DNA of 37,050 nt from NCBI RefSeq assembly GCF_000520555.1, contig NZ_KI914866.1, forward strand, positions 1,727-38,776, given 5' to 3'. The position numbers were made by a program, and so were the translations under genes. The notes beneath the pieces are model-generated. The model saw only the letters and a program-made list of their open reading frames with translations, was not told the origin of the DNA and did not search any database. Below are positions 7,372 to 16,174 of this stretch, piece after piece. This stretch comes from Arthrobacter sp. Br18. GTDB lineage: Bacteria > Actinomycetota > Actinomycetes > Actinomycetales > Micrococcaceae. Position 1 is the stretch's first letter; every line of letters begins with the position of its first letter.

Positions 7372-9474
7372 ATGGCTTTTCGGCTCGGCGTAGATGTGGG
7401 CGGCACGTTCACCGACATCCTGCTCATCAATGAGGCGACGGGGGAGACCCACCGCTACAAGACCTCCTCCACTCCGGAGGACCAGTCCATCGGGGTGCTG
7501 CACGGCATCGAGCAGGCATGCAAGGCCGCAGGGGTACCGGTGTCGGAGGTCACCGAGGTACTTCATGGCACGACGGTCGCCACCAACGCCATCCTCGAGC
7601 AGAAGGGCGCCCGGGTCGGCCTCGTGACCACCAAGGGGTTCCGGCAGGTGCTGCAGATTGCCCGCTCCTTCGTTCCCGGCGGCCTGGCCGGCTGGATCAT
7701 CTGGCCCAAGCCCGAGCCGCTCGCGGACCTCGAGCACACCGTCGAGGTGAACGAGCGCGTCACCACCACGGGCACCGTGCGCATCGAGCTCGACGACGAC
7801 GACGTCCGCACCCAGCTCCGCAAGCTCGGAAAGCGCGGCATCGAGGCGCTGAGCATCAGCCTCATCAACTCCTACGCCAACGGCGACCACGAAGCCCGTA
7901 TCGCCGAACTCGCCGCCGAGGAACTGCCCGGCATTCCCGTGTCCCGCTCCTCCATCGTGCTGCCCGAATTGCGCGAGTACGAGCGCACCATCACCACCGT
8001 GGCCAACGCGTACGTGCAGGGGCAGGTATCCCGCTATGTCGGTAGCCTCGAGGGCAAGTTGGCCGAGGCCGGCATCGAGGGCCACCTCTCCATCCTGAGG
8101 AGCGACGGCGGACTCGTCTCCGGCAAGGTGGCCGCCGACAACCCGGTGTCCCTGCTCCTCTCGGGCCCCGCGGGAGGCGTCACCGGGGCCGTCTGGGCCG
8201 CCGAGCAGGCCGGCTTCAAGGATCTGCTGACCTTCGATATGGGCGGCACCTCCACCGACGTCGCGCTGGTGCAGGACCTCACGCCGCGCATCGGCCGCGA
8301 AACCACCGTCGGCCACCTGACCGTCCGCGCCACCTCGGTGGACGTCCGCACCGTCGGTGCGGGTGGCGGCTCCATCGCCCACGTTCCACAGCTCACGCAG
8401 GCGCTGCGCGTGGGACCGCAGTCGGCGGGCGCGGTGCCCGGCCCGGCGTCGTACGGGAAGGGCGGTGCCGACCCCACCGTCACCGACGCCAACGTGGTGC
8501 TCGGCTACCTGCCCCCGCAGCTCGCGGGCGGCGAGATCGGGCTCGACGTCGAAGCGGCCGCCACCGCGGTGAAGACCATCGCGGAGGCCATCGGGCTCGA
8601 CGGCACGGAGAGCGCGGCCGAGGGCATCATCGACATCGTCAACGAGAACATCTACGGCGCCCTGAAGCTCGTGTCCACGCAGCAGGGCTTCGACCCGCGG
8701 GACTTCGCCCTGGTGGCCTTCGGGGGAGCGGGGCCCCTGCACGCCAACGCGCTCGGCAGGCTGACCGGTGCCTGGCCGGTGATCATCCCGCCGTCGCCCG
8801 GCGTGCTGTGTGCGTACGGGGATGCGACCACGAGCCTGCGCGATGAATCCGCGCGCACCCTCGTGAGGCGCTTCAGCGAACTGGGTGATGACCAGGTGCG
8901 CAGCGTCTTCGAGGAACTCGCCGTCACCGCGAAGGAATCCCTCCTCGCGGCCGGGCTCAGCGAAGCCGATCTCACCGTCGGCTACACAGCGGACCTCCGA
9001 TACCACGGGCAGGGCTTCGAGATTCCGATCCCCATCGACCTGGACACCTTCACCGACGACGGCGGCCTCCCCGGATTGCGGGGCGCCTTCGACCGTGAGC
9101 ATGAGCGGCTCTTCGCGTTCCTCCTCGACAACGAGCACGAATTCGTCACCGCGCGGGCCACCGTGAGCGGGCCGCGCCCCGAAGTCGCCTCCGTCACGCT
9201 CGACGCCGGTGGGGAAGATCCCGCCGATGCCGCCCGGCGGAAGCATTCCATCTTCGTGGAGGGCAACCAGGTGGACGCGGTGATCTACGACCGGCACCTG
9301 CTCAGGGCAGGGAACGTCGTCGTCGGGCCCGCCGTGATCGCCGAGATGGACTCCACCACCCTCGTCCTGCCGGGCCACGCGGCCACGGTGCATGAGCACG
9401 GCAGCCTGCTCATCCGGCCGCTCGACACTCCCCCGATCTCCGCGACCGCTTCGTCCGCAACGACAGAGGACTGA
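7372..9474 (+). CDS. hyuA: Hydantoinase/oxoprolinase family protein, HyuA-type subunit
   Basis: A 700-residue ATP-binding subunit of the HyuA / 5-oxoprolinase / acetone-acetophenone carboxylase family. These enzymes use ATP to activate an amide or ketone, working with a HyuB partner. Seen: an N-terminal ASKHA-type phosphate loop (GVDVGGTFTDILL, about residues 6-18), HGTTVATNA, a second nucleotide loop (LTFDMGGTSTDVALV), RTVGAGGGSIA, and the C-terminal VAFGGAGPLHA and PPSPGVLCAYGDATTSLRDE segments. ATG 7372 follows GAGGAG. HyuB starts 3 nt after the stop. Whether the reaction is ring opening of a hydantoin or lactam, or carboxylation, cannot be decided from sequence; the amidase downstream favours a hydantoin-like or N-carbamoyl substrate. 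Confidence 0.9.
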   Translation: MAFRLGVDVGGTFTDILLINEATGETHRYKTSSTPEDQSIGVLHGIEQACKAAGVPVSEVTEVLHGTTVATNAILEQKGARVGLVTTKGFRQVLQIARSFVPGGLAGWIIWPKPEPLADLEHTVEVNERVTTTGTVRIELDDDDVRTQLRKLGKRGIEALSISLINSYANGDHEARIAELAAEELPGIPVSRSSIVLPELREYERTITTVANAYVQGQVSRYVGSLEGKLAEAGIEGHLSILRSDGGLVSGKVAADNPVSLLLSGPAGGVTGAVWAAEQAGFKDLLTFDMGGTSTDVALVQDLTPRIGRETTVGHLTVRATSVDVRTVGAGGGSIAHVPQLTQALRVGPQSAGAVPGPASYGKGGADPTVTDANVVLGYLPPQLAGGEIGLDVEAAATAVKTIAEAIGLDGTESAAEGIIDIVNENIYGALKLVSTQQGFDPRDFALVAFGGAGPLHANALGRLTGAWPVIIPPSPGVLCAYGDATTSLRDESARTLVRRFSELGDDQVRSVFEELAVTAKESLLAAGLSEADLTVGYTADLRYHGQGFEIPIPIDLDTFTDDGGLPGLRGAFDREHERLFAFLLDNEHEFVTARATVSGPRPEVASVTLDAGGEDPADAARRKHSIFVEGNQVDAVIYDRHLLRAGNVVVGPAVIAEMDSTTLVLPGHAATVHEHGSLLIRPLDTPPISATASSATTED

Positions 9475-9477
9475 CCC

Positions 9478-11349
9478 ATGGCACAGCTGATCGAGACCGC
9501 CACGTCCACCCTGAACGCGGTCGAGGTGGACGTGGTGACCCTCGACCTCATCGAGAACGCACTGCGCAGCGCCCGGTACGAGATGGACGAGACACTGTTC
9601 CGCACCGCGCTCTCCCCGGGCATCCGCGAGCAGCACGACGAGTTCCCGCTCATCGCCGACCCCGAGGGAAAGATGATCGTGGGCCAGTTCGGGCTCTCCA
9701 TTCCGGACTTCCTCGAGAACTTTCACGGCACCATCGAGGAGGGCGACGTCCTGATGACGTCCGACCCGTACTCGTGCGGTGCGGCGATCAGTCACGCGAA
9801 CGACTGGCTCGTGGTGATGCCCATCTTCTTCGGAGGCCGCATCGTGGGCTGGGCGTCGCAGTTCGGGCACATGACCGACGTCGGCGGCAAGACCCCGGCG
9901 TCCATGCCCACCGACGCGCGGACCATCTTCGAGGAGGGCGTGATCATTCCGCCGTTCAAGTTGTACCGGAAGGGCGAGCGGGATGAGACGGCGCTGGGCA
10001 TCATCCTCAACCAGGTCCGCAAGCCGGACTGGAACCGGGCGGACCTCAACGGGATCGTCGCCGCATGCCGGACGGCGTCGCGCAGGGTGCAGGAGATGTG
10101 CGCGCGGTTCGGCGTGGACACCTACACCTCGGCGCTGAATGCGCTGCTGGACCGCAACTACCGCGCCATGAAGGTGCTGCTCGCGCTGGTGTTCGAGGAG
10201 GGCAAGCCGCTCTCCTTCACGGACTACATCGACGACGACGGCCGTGGCTACGGCCCGTACGAACTCACCATGACGATCACCCGCACCGGCGACAAGGTGC
10301 TGATCGACCTCACGGGCAGCAGCCCGCAGGCGCAGGGGCCCATCAACTACTACATCAACGAGAACCTCATCCGGATGTTCTTCGGCATCTACATGATCAC
10401 CGTCGCGGACCCGCAGATCCTCTGGAACGACGGCTTCTATCCGCTGGTGGACGTGGAGATCCCCGAGAACTCGTTCTGGAAGCCCGCCTACCCGGCCGCA
10501 CTGAATGGGCGCAACCACGGTATCGGCCGCCTGTTCGACCTCTTCGGAGGCCTGCTCGGCCAGGCGAACCCGGACCTGCTCAACGCCGCCGGCTTTTCGT
10601 CCTCGCCGCACTTCATGTACTCGGGGAACTACAGCGGTGGTGAGCGGAAGGGTGAATGGTTCCAGCTGTACTCGATCGGTTTCGGCGGCATCCCGGGGCG
10701 TCCCGTGGGCGACGGACCGGACGGTCATTCGCTGTGGCCCTCGTTCGTGAACATCCCGTGCGAGTACCTGGAGAGCTACTATCCCCTGATCATCGACCGC
10801 TGGGAGACCATCCCTGACACCGGAGGCGCCGGACTGCACCGTGGCGGAAACGGCGTGGACGTGGCGTACCGCTTCCTGGAGGCCGGCACGATCGCCATCC
10901 ACGACGACCGCTGGCTCACCTACCCGTGGGGCGTGAAGGGCGGTGAGCCCGGAGCGCGCGGCACCAAGTGGATCGACAAGGCCGACGGCACCCGCGTGGT
11001 GCTCCCGTCCAAGGTGCACGACGTCGCCGTCGCACAGGATGACGTGCTCCACTTCGTCACCTGGGGCGGCGGTGGCTGGGGTGATCCGCTGGCCCGCGAC
11101 CCTGAACTGGTGTGCAAGGAGGTGCGGCGCGGCCTGGTCACGCCCGCCGGCGCCCGGCCGTACGGGGTGGTGTGCGACGACGACGGCGACCTCGACGCCG
11201 CTGCAACGGACTCGCTGCGCGCTGAGCTGCGGTCCGGCCGCGAGGAACCGCTGCCGCTGTTCAACCGGGGCGATTCGATGGAGAACCTGCTGGCCAACAG
11301 CCTCGCCGAGACCGGGCTGCCGGCCCCGACGCCTCCGCTGGCGGTGTAG
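9478..11349 (+). CDS. hyuB: Hydantoinase/oxoprolinase family protein, HyuB-type subunit
   Basis: A 623-residue subunit that pairs with HyuA. Seen: the conserved start VDVVTLDLIENALRSARYEMDETLFRTALSPGIREQHDEFPLI, then GTIEEGDVLMTSDPY, the FGHMTDVGG segment, DLTGSSPQAQGPINYY, GRNHGIGR, and the C-terminal GGAGLHRGGNG and VTWGGGGWGDPLARDPE pattern. The length is in the usual HyuB range. ATG 9478 has GAGGA about 7 nt upstream and is closely spaced to hyuA, so the two are probably co-translated. The family includes ATP-dependent N-methylhydantoinase, 5-oxoprolinase and ketone carboxylases; the actual substrate is unknown. Confidence 0.9.
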   Translation: MAQLIETATSTLNAVEVDVVTLDLIENALRSARYEMDETLFRTALSPGIREQHDEFPLIADPEGKMIVGQFGLSIPDFLENFHGTIEEGDVLMTSDPYSCGAAISHANDWLVVMPIFFGGRIVGWASQFGHMTDVGGKTPASMPTDARTIFEEGVIIPPFKLYRKGERDETALGIILNQVRKPDWNRADLNGIVAACRTASRRVQEMCARFGVDTYTSALNALLDRNYRAMKVLLALVFEEGKPLSFTDYIDDDGRGYGPYELTMTITRTGDKVLIDLTGSSPQAQGPINYYINENLIRMFFGIYMITVADPQILWNDGFYPLVDVEIPENSFWKPAYPAALNGRNHGIGRLFDLFGGLLGQANPDLLNAAGFSSSPHFMYSGNYSGGERKGEWFQLYSIGFGGIPGRPVGDGPDGHSLWPSFVNIPCEYLESYYPLIIDRWETIPDTGGAGLHRGGNGVDVAYRFLEAGTIAIHDDRWLTYPWGVKGGEPGARGTKWIDKADGTRVVLPSKVHDVAVAQDDVLHFVTWGGGGWGDPLARDPELVCKEVRRGLVTPAGARPYGVVCDDDGDLDAAATDSLRAELRSGREEPLPLFNRGDSMENLLANSLAETGLPAPTPPLAV

Positions 11350-11354
11350 GAGGG

Positions 11355-11990
11355 GTGGCCGACCGGCTCTCCGACGTCTTTTCCGACGGGTTCGCCGGCA
11401 CGCTGCCGCCGGGTACGCGACCGGCGGTCATCGCCGTCGACCTGATGCGGGCGTACTTCGACCCGTCCAGTCCGTTGTGTATGCCGTCGGCGGAGTGCCT
11501 CACCGGTGCCGCCGCAGTACTCGCCTCGGCGCGTGCTGCGGGGATGCCGGTGTTCCACACGGTGGTCCGCTTCGAGAACGAGGCCCACGGGGGAGTTTTC
11601 CTCCGGAAGGTGCCCGCTCTGCGGCTGCTCATCAGCCCTGCGCCGGGCGAGGTTCCGCCGATGGGGGAGCTGATGGCCGAGGTGGCGCCGGTGGCGGGCG
11701 AACCGGTTCTGGTGAAGCAGGGCGCCAGCGCCTTCTTCGGCACTGAGTTGGCGGCATTGCTGAACGAGGCCGACGTCGACACCGTTCTCATCGTGGGCGT
11801 GAGCACCAGCGGGTGTGTGCGGGCCACGGCGGTGGACGCCGTCCAGCACAACCTCATTCCTCTGGTGGTGAGCGACGCGGTGGGGGACCGGGACGAGGCG
11901 GTGCAGCGGGCCGCGCTGTATGACCTGCAGGCCAAGTACGCGGAGGTCGTGGACGGGAACTGGGTCGGTTCGCAATTCTTCCGGCGGTAG
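11355..11990 (+). CDS. Isochorismatase-family (cysteine) amidohydrolase, N-carbamoylsarcosine amidase-like
   Basis: A 211-residue cysteine hydrolase. The triad of the family is visible: D29 (PAVIAVDLMRAYF), K121 (PVLVKQGASAFFGT) and C154 (VGVSTSGCVRATAVDA). Enzymes of this group hydrolyse N-carbamoyl amino acids or amides such as maleamate. The GTG start follows the hyuB stop by 5 nt and lies directly behind a GGAGG that is closer than optimal (1 nt), so coupling with hyuB translation is likely. Together with HyuAB this resembles the ATP-dependent hydantoinase plus N-carbamoyl amidase pair of creatinine and N-methylhydantoin breakdown, but no creatinine deiminase or hydantoin transporter is present, so the substrate remains open. 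Confidence 0.85.
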   Translation: MADRLSDVFSDGFAGTLPPGTRPAVIAVDLMRAYFDPSSPLCMPSAECLTGAAAVLASARAAGMPVFHTVVRFENEAHGGVFLRKVPALRLLISPAPGEVPPMGELMAEVAPVAGEPVLVKQGASAFFGTELAALLNEADVDTVLIVGVSTSGCVRATAVDAVQHNLIPLVVSDAVGDRDEAVQRAALYDLQAKYAEVVDGNWVGSQFFRR

Positions 11991-12020
11991 GCACAGCCCT
12001 GCCCGGCCCGCGTTCGCTCG

Positions 12021-12971
12021 CTAGAGCTCCGGCACGCACGGCCCTGTTCCCACGAGTGCCAGTCCGGCGCGGTCGCCGTCCTGGATCTCGTAGACCGGAG
12101 CGGTCGCGTGCATCAGCTGGTCCCGGTCCTCGATGTGGTCCAGGCCGACGACGTGACCGAGTTCGTGCATGATCAGGCCCTTCACCTCGTACCTCCCCTC
12201 CGGGCCCTCGAGCCACCCGGTCACATCCTCGGCGTCGAGCTTCACCTGACCCGTCACGTAGACGGCCGGCTCGCCCGGCACTTCGGCGTATTCACTGCTG
12301 GCGAGGGCCACCATGGAGCCTTCCAGTCCCGGCGTTTCCTCCTCGTTCGTCCAGGCGAACAGGACGGGCGCCCACCTCTCGCCGTACACCTCGGGCTGGT
12401 AGCTGTCCCGGTCCGGGCTCGGCCCCTCGGAGGTGGTGCCGTCGTTCACGAACTGGAGGCCGGTTGCCTCGGAGATCTCGGCCACCGCCGCCTCGATAAG
12501 GCCGTCGGTTCCGTCGGGCGCGTCCTCGGGCCGGACCACGTAGTGCACCGGACGGCACGGGTCGTAGGCGATGAAGTCCTGCGAGGGGTCGGGCGGCTCA
12601 ATGAGCACGAACTCGTCCGAATACCCGACGTCCGGGGGGACGCCGAGGGGAGTGTCGCTGGCCCCGACGCCGGGGGGAGGCGCATCGGAGCTCGATGAGA
12701 AGGGCAGGGTGGGCGGAAAGTCGTCATTCTCGGACAGGAGGGACGGCAGATACAGAGCGGCGACGACGGCGACAACCACGGCTGTGCCCCACCGCAGCTT
12801 CCGCTTCGGGGACGGACGACGGGGTCTGGGCGGGCGGCTTCCCCCGAAGCGCGGCGGAGGCGGTTGCATGGTTCGTGCCCACTGCGGCTCCCGGCTCTGG
12901 GATTGCCGCGGGGCATGCGGAGGGGCAGGCGGGCCGTCCTTCCGTGCCCAGTCCCGATCCAATGCTCCCAT
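12021..12971 (-). CDS. Membrane-anchored matrixin-like zinc metalloprotease
   Basis: A 316-residue protein: a Pro/Arg-rich cytoplasmic N-terminus, one membrane segment (about residues 61-80, WGTAVVVAVVAALYLPSLL), a Pro/Ser-rich linker, and an extracellular protease domain. Zinc motif HELGHVVGLDH at 269-279 (HExxHxxGxxH of metzincins), with the Met-turn at M287 (RDQLM). Two Cys (in DPCRPVHY and GTGPCVPEL) may form a disulfide. ATG 12971 has a weak AGG upstream. It is convergent with the amidase gene (30 nt between stops) and divergent from the DoxX gene, so it is probably a single-gene unit. The target protein is unknown. Confidence 0.85.
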   Translation of the reverse strand: MGALDRDWARKDGPPAPPHAPRQSQSREPQWARTMQPPPPRFGGSRPPRPRRPSPKRKLRWGTAVVVAVVAALYLPSLLSENDDFPPTLPFSSSSDAPPPGVGASDTPLGVPPDVGYSDEFVLIEPPDPSQDFIAYDPCRPVHYVVRPEDAPDGTDGLIEAAVAEISEATGLQFVNDGTTSEGPSPDRDSYQPEVYGERWAPVLFAWTNEEETPGLEGSMVALASSEYAEVPGEPAVYVTGQVKLDAEDVTGWLEGPEGRYEVKGLIMHELGHVVGLDHIEDRDQLMHATAPVYEIQDGDRAGLALVGTGPCVPEL

Positions 12972-13115
12972 TGACCTGATTCCCTAGTCGGCGTGATTTC
13001 CAGTGTGCGCTGACTCGGGATGACCCGGCAAGGTTCCTGCGTGGATCAGCGTTCCTTCGTCGGTTGCCCGGCCGCTTTCGGCCAGGCCCCAGCCGGCGAT
13101 GTTAGGCTCCACCGG

Positions 13116-13595
13116 ATGACTGCTCCTGGAAAGCACCCCTCCGATACAACATTGCCGGTGCGCACGGTTTCTCCGCTGCGCACGGCGGCCCGGATCCTGC
13201 TCGGCGGGGCTCTCCTCTTTGCGGGGACGGGTCATCTGACGTTCGCGCGCCAGGAGTTCACGGCGCAGGTGCCGGCGTGGTTACCGCTGAATGCGGACTT
13301 CGTGGTCCTCGCGTCAGGAGTCGTGGAGATCGGGCTCGGTGCGGCGCTGGTGTTCCTGCCGCGGCAGCAGGTACCCGTCGGGTGGCTCACAGCGGCGTTC
13401 TTCGTCGCAATCTTCCCGGGCAACGTCGCCCAGTACGTCGACGGTGTCAGCGGGTTCGGCCTGGATACCGACCGGGCGCGTCTGATCCGGTTGTTCTTCC
13501 AGCCGGTACTGGTGCTGTGGGCACTGTGGTCGACGGGAGCGTGGCGGGACCGGCGGAGCCTTGTTGACGGGCTGCGGCGCGGCGGGAAGCCGTAG
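13116..13595 (+). CDS. DoxX-like small integral membrane protein
   Basis: A 159-residue protein with about four membrane segments (AARILLGGALLFAGTGHL; FVVLASGVVEIGLGAALVFL; WLTAAFFVAIFPGNVAQY; LFFQPVLVLWALWSTGAW), resembling the DoxX/MauE type. The GTGHLTFARQEF motif after the first helix is typical of this group. ATG 13116 is chosen; an upstream ATG at 13020 would add a hydrophilic stretch without family similarity. Function is unknown; relatives have been linked to redox or quinone chemistry. It is divergent from the metalloprotease (144 nt apart; no clear promoter found in the gap). Confidence 0.75.
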   Translation: MTAPGKHPSDTTLPVRTVSPLRTAARILLGGALLFAGTGHLTFARQEFTAQVPAWLPLNADFVVLASGVVEIGLGAALVFLPRQQVPVGWLTAAFFVAIFPGNVAQYVDGVSGFGLDTDRARLIRLFFQPVLVLWALWSTGAWRDRRSLVDGLRRGGKP

Positions 13596-13699
13596 CGGTC
13601 GTTGCGCTACGCGATCGACGCAGCCGCCTTCTGCCTCACGCCGGCTCGACCCTGGTAGACCGCGGGGGCGTCGCGGTGCTCCGAAGTGGGTCAGCCAGG

Positions 13700-13747
13700 C
13701 CGGCTCCTCGCCGGGATGGGGTAGCGCGAGCCGACCGGAGGAGCCGG
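13700..13747. terminator. Inverted repeat at the end of the sugar-acid operon
   Basis: CCGGCTCCTC (13700-13709) and GAGGAGCCGG (13738-13747) are perfect 10-bp arms around a 28-nt loop, starting 1 nt beyond the stop of the last operon gene (13751-13749) in the convergent gap with the DoxX gene. No T-tract, so the termination role is tentative. Confidence 0.45.
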
Positions 13748-13748
13748 A

Positions 13749-14621
13749 TCACAGCGAGTGTGTGCGATCCCCGTACGCCACGACGCGCTGCCGCTGTTCG
13801 CCTAGCCCTTCGATTCCGATAGTCATCGTGTCGCCCGCAGCCAGGTAGGGGAACCTGCCCGACAACGCGACACCCTGCGGGGTTCCCGTGTTCACCACGT
13901 CCCCGGGATCCAGCACCATGTACTGCGAGATGTCGCGCACCAGTTCCGCCACACTGAACACCATGTCTGCCGTGGTCGAATCCTGCCGTGATTCGCCGTT
14001 CACCGTGGAATACAGCCGCAGCGACTGCGGGTCGGCGACATCCTCGACCGGTACCAGGGACGGGCCCATCGGGTTGAACGTCGGTGCGCACTTGCCCTTG
14101 GACCACTGGCCGCCAGAATGCTTCAGCTGGTAGTCCCGTTCGGAGACGTCGTTGCTGATGGTGAAGCCTGCAATGCAGGCCAATGCTTCCTCGTGACTGC
14201 CCAGATAGGAGGCCCGCTTGCCGATCACCACCGCTAGCTCCACCTCCCAATCCACCTTCTGCGCTCCTGGCGGTATGACGACGTCATCATGCGGGCCCAC
14301 CACAGTATTGGGGTGCTTGAAGAAGAGAATCGGCGCGGCGGGAGGCTGGTCCCCGGTCTCCGCGGCATGCGCAGCATAGTTCTGGCCCACGCAGACGACG
14401 GCGCCGATACCCGTCAGCGGGGGCCCAACACGCAGGGACGCCGCATTCTCGAGAATTGGCAGCGCATCGGCCGCGAGCGCCGAGCGCACCTGATCCATGC
14501 CGTCCGCGCCAAGGTAGGCGCCGGTGACATCCTGGGTCAGCCCCCGCAGATCATAGTAGGAGCCTCCCTCGCGGACCACCGGAATCTCCAGGCCTGTCTC
14601 GCCGAGTCGCATCAGTTCCAT
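13749..14621 (-). CDS. FAH-family hydrolase, probable 2,4-diketo-3-deoxy-L-fuconate hydrolase
   Basis: A 290-residue fumarylacetoacetate-hydrolase-fold enzyme that would cleave a 2,4-diketo-3-deoxy sugar acid to pyruvate and a hydroxy acid (L-lactate if the substrate comes from L-fuconate). Seen: VCVGQNYAAHAAE, the metal-site region FKHPNTVVGPHDDVVIPPGAQKVDWEVELAVVIGK, FTISNDVSERDYQ, GQWSKGKCAPTFNPMGP and VNTGTPQGVALS. ATG 14621 has AAGGAG at 6 nt; a TTG one codon earlier is less likely. It is the last gene of the operon, 49 nt after the SDR gene that would make its substrate. Substrate assignment rests on context with the dehydratase and SDR. Confidence 0.82.
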   Translation of the reverse strand: MELMRLGETGLEIPVVREGGSYYDLRGLTQDVTGAYLGADGMDQVRSALAADALPILENAASLRVGPPLTGIGAVVCVGQNYAAHAAETGDQPPAAPILFFKHPNTVVGPHDDVVIPPGAQKVDWEVELAVVIGKRASYLGSHEEALACIAGFTISNDVSERDYQLKHSGGQWSKGKCAPTFNPMGPSLVPVEDVADPQSLRLYSTVNGESRQDSTTADMVFSVAELVRDISQYMVLDPGDVVNTGTPQGVALSGRFPYLAAGDTMTIGIEGLGEQRQRVVAYGDRTHSL

Positions 14622-14670
14622 CAAAATCTCCTTCTAGAGTGTTGGCGTTTCGAATCGCAGAGGAACAGGC

Positions 14671-15423
14671 TCAGGTAACCGGACGCAGCAGCAGGCTATG
14701 CATCCCGCCATCCACGGACAGGGAGGTTCCGGAGGTGGAGCCGTTGGCCGGATCCGCGAGGAACAGCACCGACGCCGCAACCTCCCCGGCGGTGACGAGC
14801 CTGCCGTGCGGTTGCCGCGCCTCGAGGGCGCGACGTTCCGCGGCGGGATCGGCCGCCGCCTCCAGCAGGCGGCCTACCCACGGTGTGTCAGCAGTGCCGG
14901 GGTTCACGCAATTCACCCGGATCCCCTCCTGCAGATGGTCAGCGGCCATGGCCCGCGTCAGCGCAGCGACGGCGCCCTTGCTCGCCGAATACAGCGCCCG
15001 CTGCGGCAATCCGTGCGTCGCCGCCACCGACGCGGTGTTGACGATCGCGGCGCTGTTCGACTGCCGCAGATACGGCAACGCCGCTGCCGACACCCGCGCA
15101 ATCCCCACGACGTTGATGCCCAGGACGCGCAGCCATTCGTCGTCGTCGTTGTCCGCCACCGTGCCCGCAGCGCCGACCCCGGCATTATTGATGACGATGT
15201 CGATCCCGCCCAGCGCTTCGGCCGCCGCATCGACGGCGGTGTCCACGGACGCCCGGTTCCCGACGTCGCACTGCACGCCCACCACCTCCTCGGGCAGGCC
15301 GTCGATGCGGAGGTCCAGCACAGCTACCCGCGCACCTCTTTCGACGAGTCCAGCAGCAACCGCTGCACCGATACCGGACGCACCGCCGGTCACGAGGGCA
15401 CGAAGGCCCGCAAAAGTACCCAT
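14671..15423 (-). CDS. SDR dehydrogenase, probable 2-keto-3-deoxy-L-fuconate 4-dehydrogenase
   Basis: A 250-residue classical short-chain dehydrogenase. Seen: NAD(P) loop TGGASGIG (12-19), NNAG (79-82), catalytic S132, Y145 and K149 (NTASV...YSASK), and a C-terminal NGSTSGTSLSVDGGM. An acidic residue after beta-2 (VAVLDLR) favours NAD over NADP. ATG 15423 has GAGGG about 10 nt upstream and gives the normal SDR length; the earlier in-frame start at 15543 runs into the GntR gene. In context it would oxidise C4 of the 2-keto-3-deoxy acid formed by the dehydratase, feeding the hydrolase encoded next. Confidence 0.85.
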   Translation of the reverse strand: MGTFAGLRALVTGGASGIGAAVAAGLVERGARVAVLDLRIDGLPEEVVGVQCDVGNRASVDTAVDAAAEALGGIDIVINNAGVGAAGTVADNDDDEWLRVLGINVVGIARVSAAALPYLRQSNSAAIVNTASVAATHGLPQRALYSASKGAVAALTRAMAADHLQEGIRVNCVNPGTADTPWVGRLLEAAADPAAERRALEARQPHGRLVTAGEVAASVLFLADPANGSTSGTSLSVDGGMHSLLLRPVT

Positions 15424-15460
15424 GATCAAATTCCCTCTGGACGACAGGACGACAGTGGTC

Positions 15461-16174
15461 TCAGCACAGCTGGGCCGGCGGAGGAATACGCAAGCCGGTG
15501 CCGCCGTCCTGGGCAAACGCTTCATTGAACCGGTGATACGCACCGATCAGGTGCTGGTGCATCGCCGCTTCGGCAGCATCGGGATCGCAGGCCCGGATGG
15601 CCTCCACAATGCCGCGATGCTCATCCACGGTCTGTGAACCCCGGTAGTCCGCAGGATGCAGGCGGAACAGATGCAGGTGGCAGTGCGTGGCGCGGTACGC
15701 GTGCAGCGCGAATTCATTGCTGCTGGCACTGAGGATGCGGTCGTGGAACTGCGTGTCGTGAGCCACCAGCAGGTGCCGGACGCTGCCCCCCGATGCCGAG
15801 CTGTCCTCGAACTCCTTCAGGGAAGACTGCAGCGCATGCCCGGGGTTGCTCAGCCGGTTGACGGCCGACGCGCGCGCTGCCCACGGTTCCACGAGGAGCC
15901 GGAATTCAAACAGTTCACGCAATTCCGTGGTGCCCAGCAGGGGAGTGGTCCGGTAGCCCTTGCCCGGGGTCTTGACGATGAGGTTGTCACCCTCGAGTTG
16001 GCTCAGTGCCTCGCGCACCGGTGTCTGGGAGACACCGAACTCGCGGGCCAGGGCGTCGATGTTGACCTTGCCGTCCGGCGGCAGTTGCAGGTCCAGGATC
16101 TTGGCCCGCAGCGCACCGTAGACATCGTGGGTGGAACGGCTTCGGACCTCGACGTCGCCGACGAGGCTGCTCAT
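15461..16174 (-). CDS. GntR-family regulator (FCD type) of the sugar-acid operon
   Basis: A 237-residue regulator with an N-terminal GntR winged helix (about residues 15-80; VYGALRAKILDLQLPPDGKVNIDALAREFGVSQTPVREALSQLEGDNLIV) and a helical FCD effector domain (ELFEFRLLVEPWAA..., HDTQFH, DEHRGIVEAI). Its ATG overlaps the stop of the XylX-like gene by 4 nt (ATGA), so it is co-translated with the pathway it probably controls. The best candidate operator is the inverted repeat at 24294-24317 over the operon promoter. The inducer is likely a 2-keto-3-deoxy acid or the imported aldonate; this is inference. Confidence 0.88.
   Translation of the reverse strand: MSSLVGDVEVRSRSTHDVYGALRAKILDLQLPPDGKVNIDALAREFGVSQTPVREALSQLEGDNLIVKTPGKGYRTTPLLGTTELRELFEFRLLVEPWAARASAVNRLSNPGHALQSSLKEFEDSSASGGSVRHLLVAHDTQFHDRILSASSNEFALHAYRATHCHLHLFRLHPADYRGSQTVDEHRGIVEAIRACDPDAAEAAMHQHLIGAYHRFNEAFAQDGGTGLRIPPPAQLC

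Noticed and set aside
7258-11052. A minus-strand open frame of 1264 codons opposite hyuA and hyuB
   Set aside because: It is the mirror of two clearly conserved genes in high-GC DNA. Its composition (His, Gly, Arg, Val rich) shows no family motif, and it would cover the hyuA promoter.
7372-11990. Assigning the HyuAB-amidase genes to creatinine degradation
   Set aside because: The family fits N-methylhydantoinase and N-carbamoylsarcosine amidase, but there is no creatinine deiminase, sarcosine oxidase or transporter, and the co-regulated CoA genes point elsewhere.
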